Below are positions 62,222-64,000 of a stretch of 64,000 nucleotides of DNA, piece by piece. The position numbers were made by a program, and so were the translations under genes. The stretch's first letter is position 1; each line of letters opens with the position of its first letter. This DNA comes from Sediminicola sp037203765 (GTDB lineage Bacteria > Bacteroidota > Bacteroidia > Flavobacteriales > Flavobacteriaceae), in the NCBI RefSeq assembly GCF_037203765.1, contig NZ_JBBCAS010000005.1:124001-188000 (forward strand), given 5' to 3'. The notes below the pieces were generated by a model, which was given only the letters and a program-made list of their open reading frames with translations, was not told the DNA's origin and made no database searches.

Positions 62222-63979
62222 TTATTTCTCGAAGACCAGAATATTCTCCGTTCCTCCGGTAGTTTCCTTTCTCAATTCTATACGTGTGCTGCTGACCGCT
62301 ACAATCCTCCAATCGTTGGTCAATACGATAAAATTGTTGTTCTCACCATAGTTCAGGTAACATCTTAGCTTCCCATCACTATCCCGGATGATTCTCCACA
62401 AACCATTGTCAACGATAGGATCTGCGTTTACAGAAATAGTAGCTACATTATTGGATGAGAAGAAGAAATCAAATTCTGCATAAGAACTGGCGGTATTGCT
62501 ACCGTTTACCGTGTACTGTGCAATTTTCCAGGCACCGCCCATCAGATAGTTCCTAATTTCCATTACATCGCCATCTTCATTGTTATCATTACAGTGACGT
62601 TCCAAAATCAGTTCATACGCTGTATCCTCTATCTCAAACTTCAATCTTTTGTTGGTCAAATCCCTCAACAACCATTCAAAGCTTACGCCTGGCTCATCAC
62701 CCATGGTAACCGCCATGACCAATTGACCCTGGGCATTGGTGGTGATTCCCCAAGTTCCGGTAGAAGTATTCACTCCGTTGCTCAAGGTAACTTCTGCATT
62801 GGCGCCAAAAGTGAACTTATAACCCAACAGTCGGTCTATCTCCTCTCCATTGTTCTTCACCTTCTTGATTACCCAGCTACATTCTTTCAATATTTCCCTA
62901 AGGGTATCTGGGGTATCGTTTACAATATCGCAGGCTTTTTTCATGATAATCTTATTGCCTTCTCCTGCATATAGTTTAATGGTACCTTCTTCAATTTCAT
63001 ATACAAACCATTCCAGCGTAAAATCTACCAAAACATCAAACTCCAATTTCAATAGGACACGGTTTTCCCCGACTCTAGTGGACCAGGTTCCCTCAAGGGC
63101 TGCACCGGTTCTGTTCTTTACGATGACCGTACCATTCTCCTTAAAATTCATTATGTATTCGAAATATTGATCGGTCTGGTTGATCCCATTCCTTTTTACT
63201 TCATGAACCAACATTGGACAGGATACCAAATACTCATCCAAACGTTCTTTGTTGAAATCATCGTCATTATAGTCATCATCATCATCCTCATCGCAGGCAT
63301 CCTTGACATTTTCAATGGCATTGGCCAATTCTGCGTTACTGTTTACGGATATTTCCGTTCCATCATAAAGGGCAAGACTTAATGGGAAATCAAAACTTAC
63401 CAGATCATTATCATCCAAACCTTTAAAGAATCTTCTCAATTCCATATCACTGTTCACCACTACACTACCGGTCTGTTGTAGGTTGGCACTAAAGGTGTAC
63501 AATTTAACAGGGTAAACAAAATCTATACATTCAATATCGTCATCATCTCCACCCTCTTTACAATCGGCAGCCAATTCACGTAAATCTTCCTTGTTGTTGA
63601 TCACCACTTCCGTATAATCGGCAAGGGTAATGGTAATTGGAAATAAAATTTCCAAGAAAACTTCATTTCCGTCCATGGAATCGAATATTTCTTCGATCAG
63701 TTGGAGATCAGCTCTGGAATCTATGGTCAATTGAATTCCTGCCACCTCAACGGTATATGGGAATTGCACAGCTATACAGCTAGATCCATCTACAATATTA
63801 TCAAAGGAACCATCATTGGATGAAGTACGTTCCACAAGGTTGGCAGTAGCAGAACTCGCTGCAATTGCTTCCTGTTGGTTTCCATTTGGCAATTCTTCAA
63901 ACTCATCTTGACATGAGGTAAAGTTCATAGCAAATACCAGTAGGCCGGCATACATTAGATAACTCAAAAACTTTTTCAT
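62222..63979 (-). CDS. Acidic multi-repeat lipoprotein, unknown function
   Basis: 585 residues. The signal ends in NFTSC (Cys23). Residues about 65-245 contain repeating units of about 50 residues with the pattern (F)P-x-T/L-x-x-x-D-x-T-x-I-x-N/S-x-x-x-D/E-L (e.g. FPITITLADYTEVVINNKEDL, FPLSLALYDGTEISVNSNAEL), separated by Asp-rich linkers (EDDDDDYNDDD) that may bind calcium. Residues about 255-585 are three tandem units of about 100 residues, each opening like a lipocalin (W-x-V/I-x-x-x-x-x-N-G) and ending in a strand. It is exported and anchored at the membrane; no family match for the first part. Confidence 0.75.
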   Translation of the reverse strand: MKKFLSYLMYAGLLVFAMNFTSCQDEFEELPNGNQQEAIAASSATANLVERTSSNDGSFDNIVDGSSCIAVQFPYTVEVAGIQLTIDSRADLQLIEEIFDSMDGNEVFLEILFPITITLADYTEVVINNKEDLRELAADCKEGGDDDDIECIDFVYPVKLYTFSANLQQTGSVVVNSDMELRRFFKGLDDNDLVSFDFPLSLALYDGTEISVNSNAELANAIENVKDACDEDDDDDYNDDDFNKERLDEYLVSCPMLVHEVKRNGINQTDQYFEYIMNFKENGTVIVKNRTGAALEGTWSTRVGENRVLLKLEFDVLVDFTLEWFVYEIEEGTIKLYAGEGNKIIMKKACDIVNDTPDTLREILKECSWVIKKVKNNGEEIDRLLGYKFTFGANAEVTLSNGVNTSTGTWGITTNAQGQLVMAVTMGDEPGVSFEWLLRDLTNKRLKFEIEDTAYELILERHCNDNNEDGDVMEIRNYLMGGAWKIAQYTVNGSNTASSYAEFDFFFSSNNVATISVNADPIVDNGLWRIIRDSDGKLRCYLNYGENNNFIVLTNDWRIVAVSSTRIELRKETTGGTENILVFEK

Positions 63980-64000
63980 AATGTTTTGGATTTAATTTGG

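Noticed and set aside
1..64000. tRNA, rRNA or tmRNA genes
   Set aside because: No T-loop-like motif with matching acceptor stem was found in the intergenic stretches that I examined by eye.
1..64000. Prophage or integrative element
   Set aside because: No integrase, terminase, portal, capsid or conjugation gene is seen; the only mobile gene is the RAYT.

Overview
The window looks like a chromosomal segment of a marine-type member of the Flavobacteriaceae (Bacteroidota). The evidence is indirect but consistent. Many genes have Bacteroidota-style lipoprotein signals. The family set is typical of the group (NamZ/DUF1343, DUF885, DUF6624, SulP plus metallo-beta-lactamase/rhodanese, REP-associated transposase). 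Most start codons lack a Shine-Dalgarno sequence, and several genes carry the flavobacterial -7 promoter box TANNTTTG. No rRNA, tRNA, CRISPR array or prophage was seen. No genus is claimed.

Region 1 (1-8.8 kb) is a signalling and sulfur block: a universal stress protein (partial), a PAS histidine kinase overlapping a REC-Crp fusion response regulator, a DnaQ/GIY-YIG nuclease, several membrane microproteins, a DUF2892 protein, a persulfide-dioxygenase-like protein with two rhodanese domains, and a SulP transporter. Four promoters here carry a 14-bp Crp/FNR-type dyad whose centre lies exactly 36.5 bp upstream of the last base of the -7 box. This fits class II (-41.5) activation and suggests a local regulon, the strongest new observation in the window.

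Region 2 (8.8-18.7 kb) is mostly housekeeping: a four-gene minus-strand run (PLP lyase, M20 peptidase, epimerase-like, cupin), an FtsX-type permease head to head with a NamZ muramidase (3 bp apart), a fatty-acid hydroxylase, a YkgJ cysteine-cluster protein, a methyltransferase, a lipoprotein metalloprotease and queE.

Region 3 (18.7-26.6 kb) is an AT-rich accessory island. It starts with an HU-like gene overlapping a membrane-protein gene, followed by a coiled-coil PD-(D/E)XK nuclease gene, with three dyads upstream. A series of small exported-protein genes follows, four genes in a row having a REP-like hairpin just after the stop codon. The island ends with a RAYT transposase flanked by REP hairpins in opposite orientations.

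Region 4 (24.8-45.4 kb) holds mainly plus-strand metabolic and envelope genes: gamma-glutamyltransferase, oxidoreductases, SRPBCC proteins, a YpfJ peptidase, a large PLP enzyme, beta-barrel proteins, a DUF885 peptidase, beta-propellers, FKBP and an SLC12-like carrier. Region 5 (45.4-64 kb) has the conserved ybbP-ybbA/tesA divergent cluster, a ureohydrolase next to an ATP-grasp protein, CorA, an exported RidA, a HerA-like ATPase, hydrolases, folD-ffh, and a multi-repeat acidic lipoprotein.
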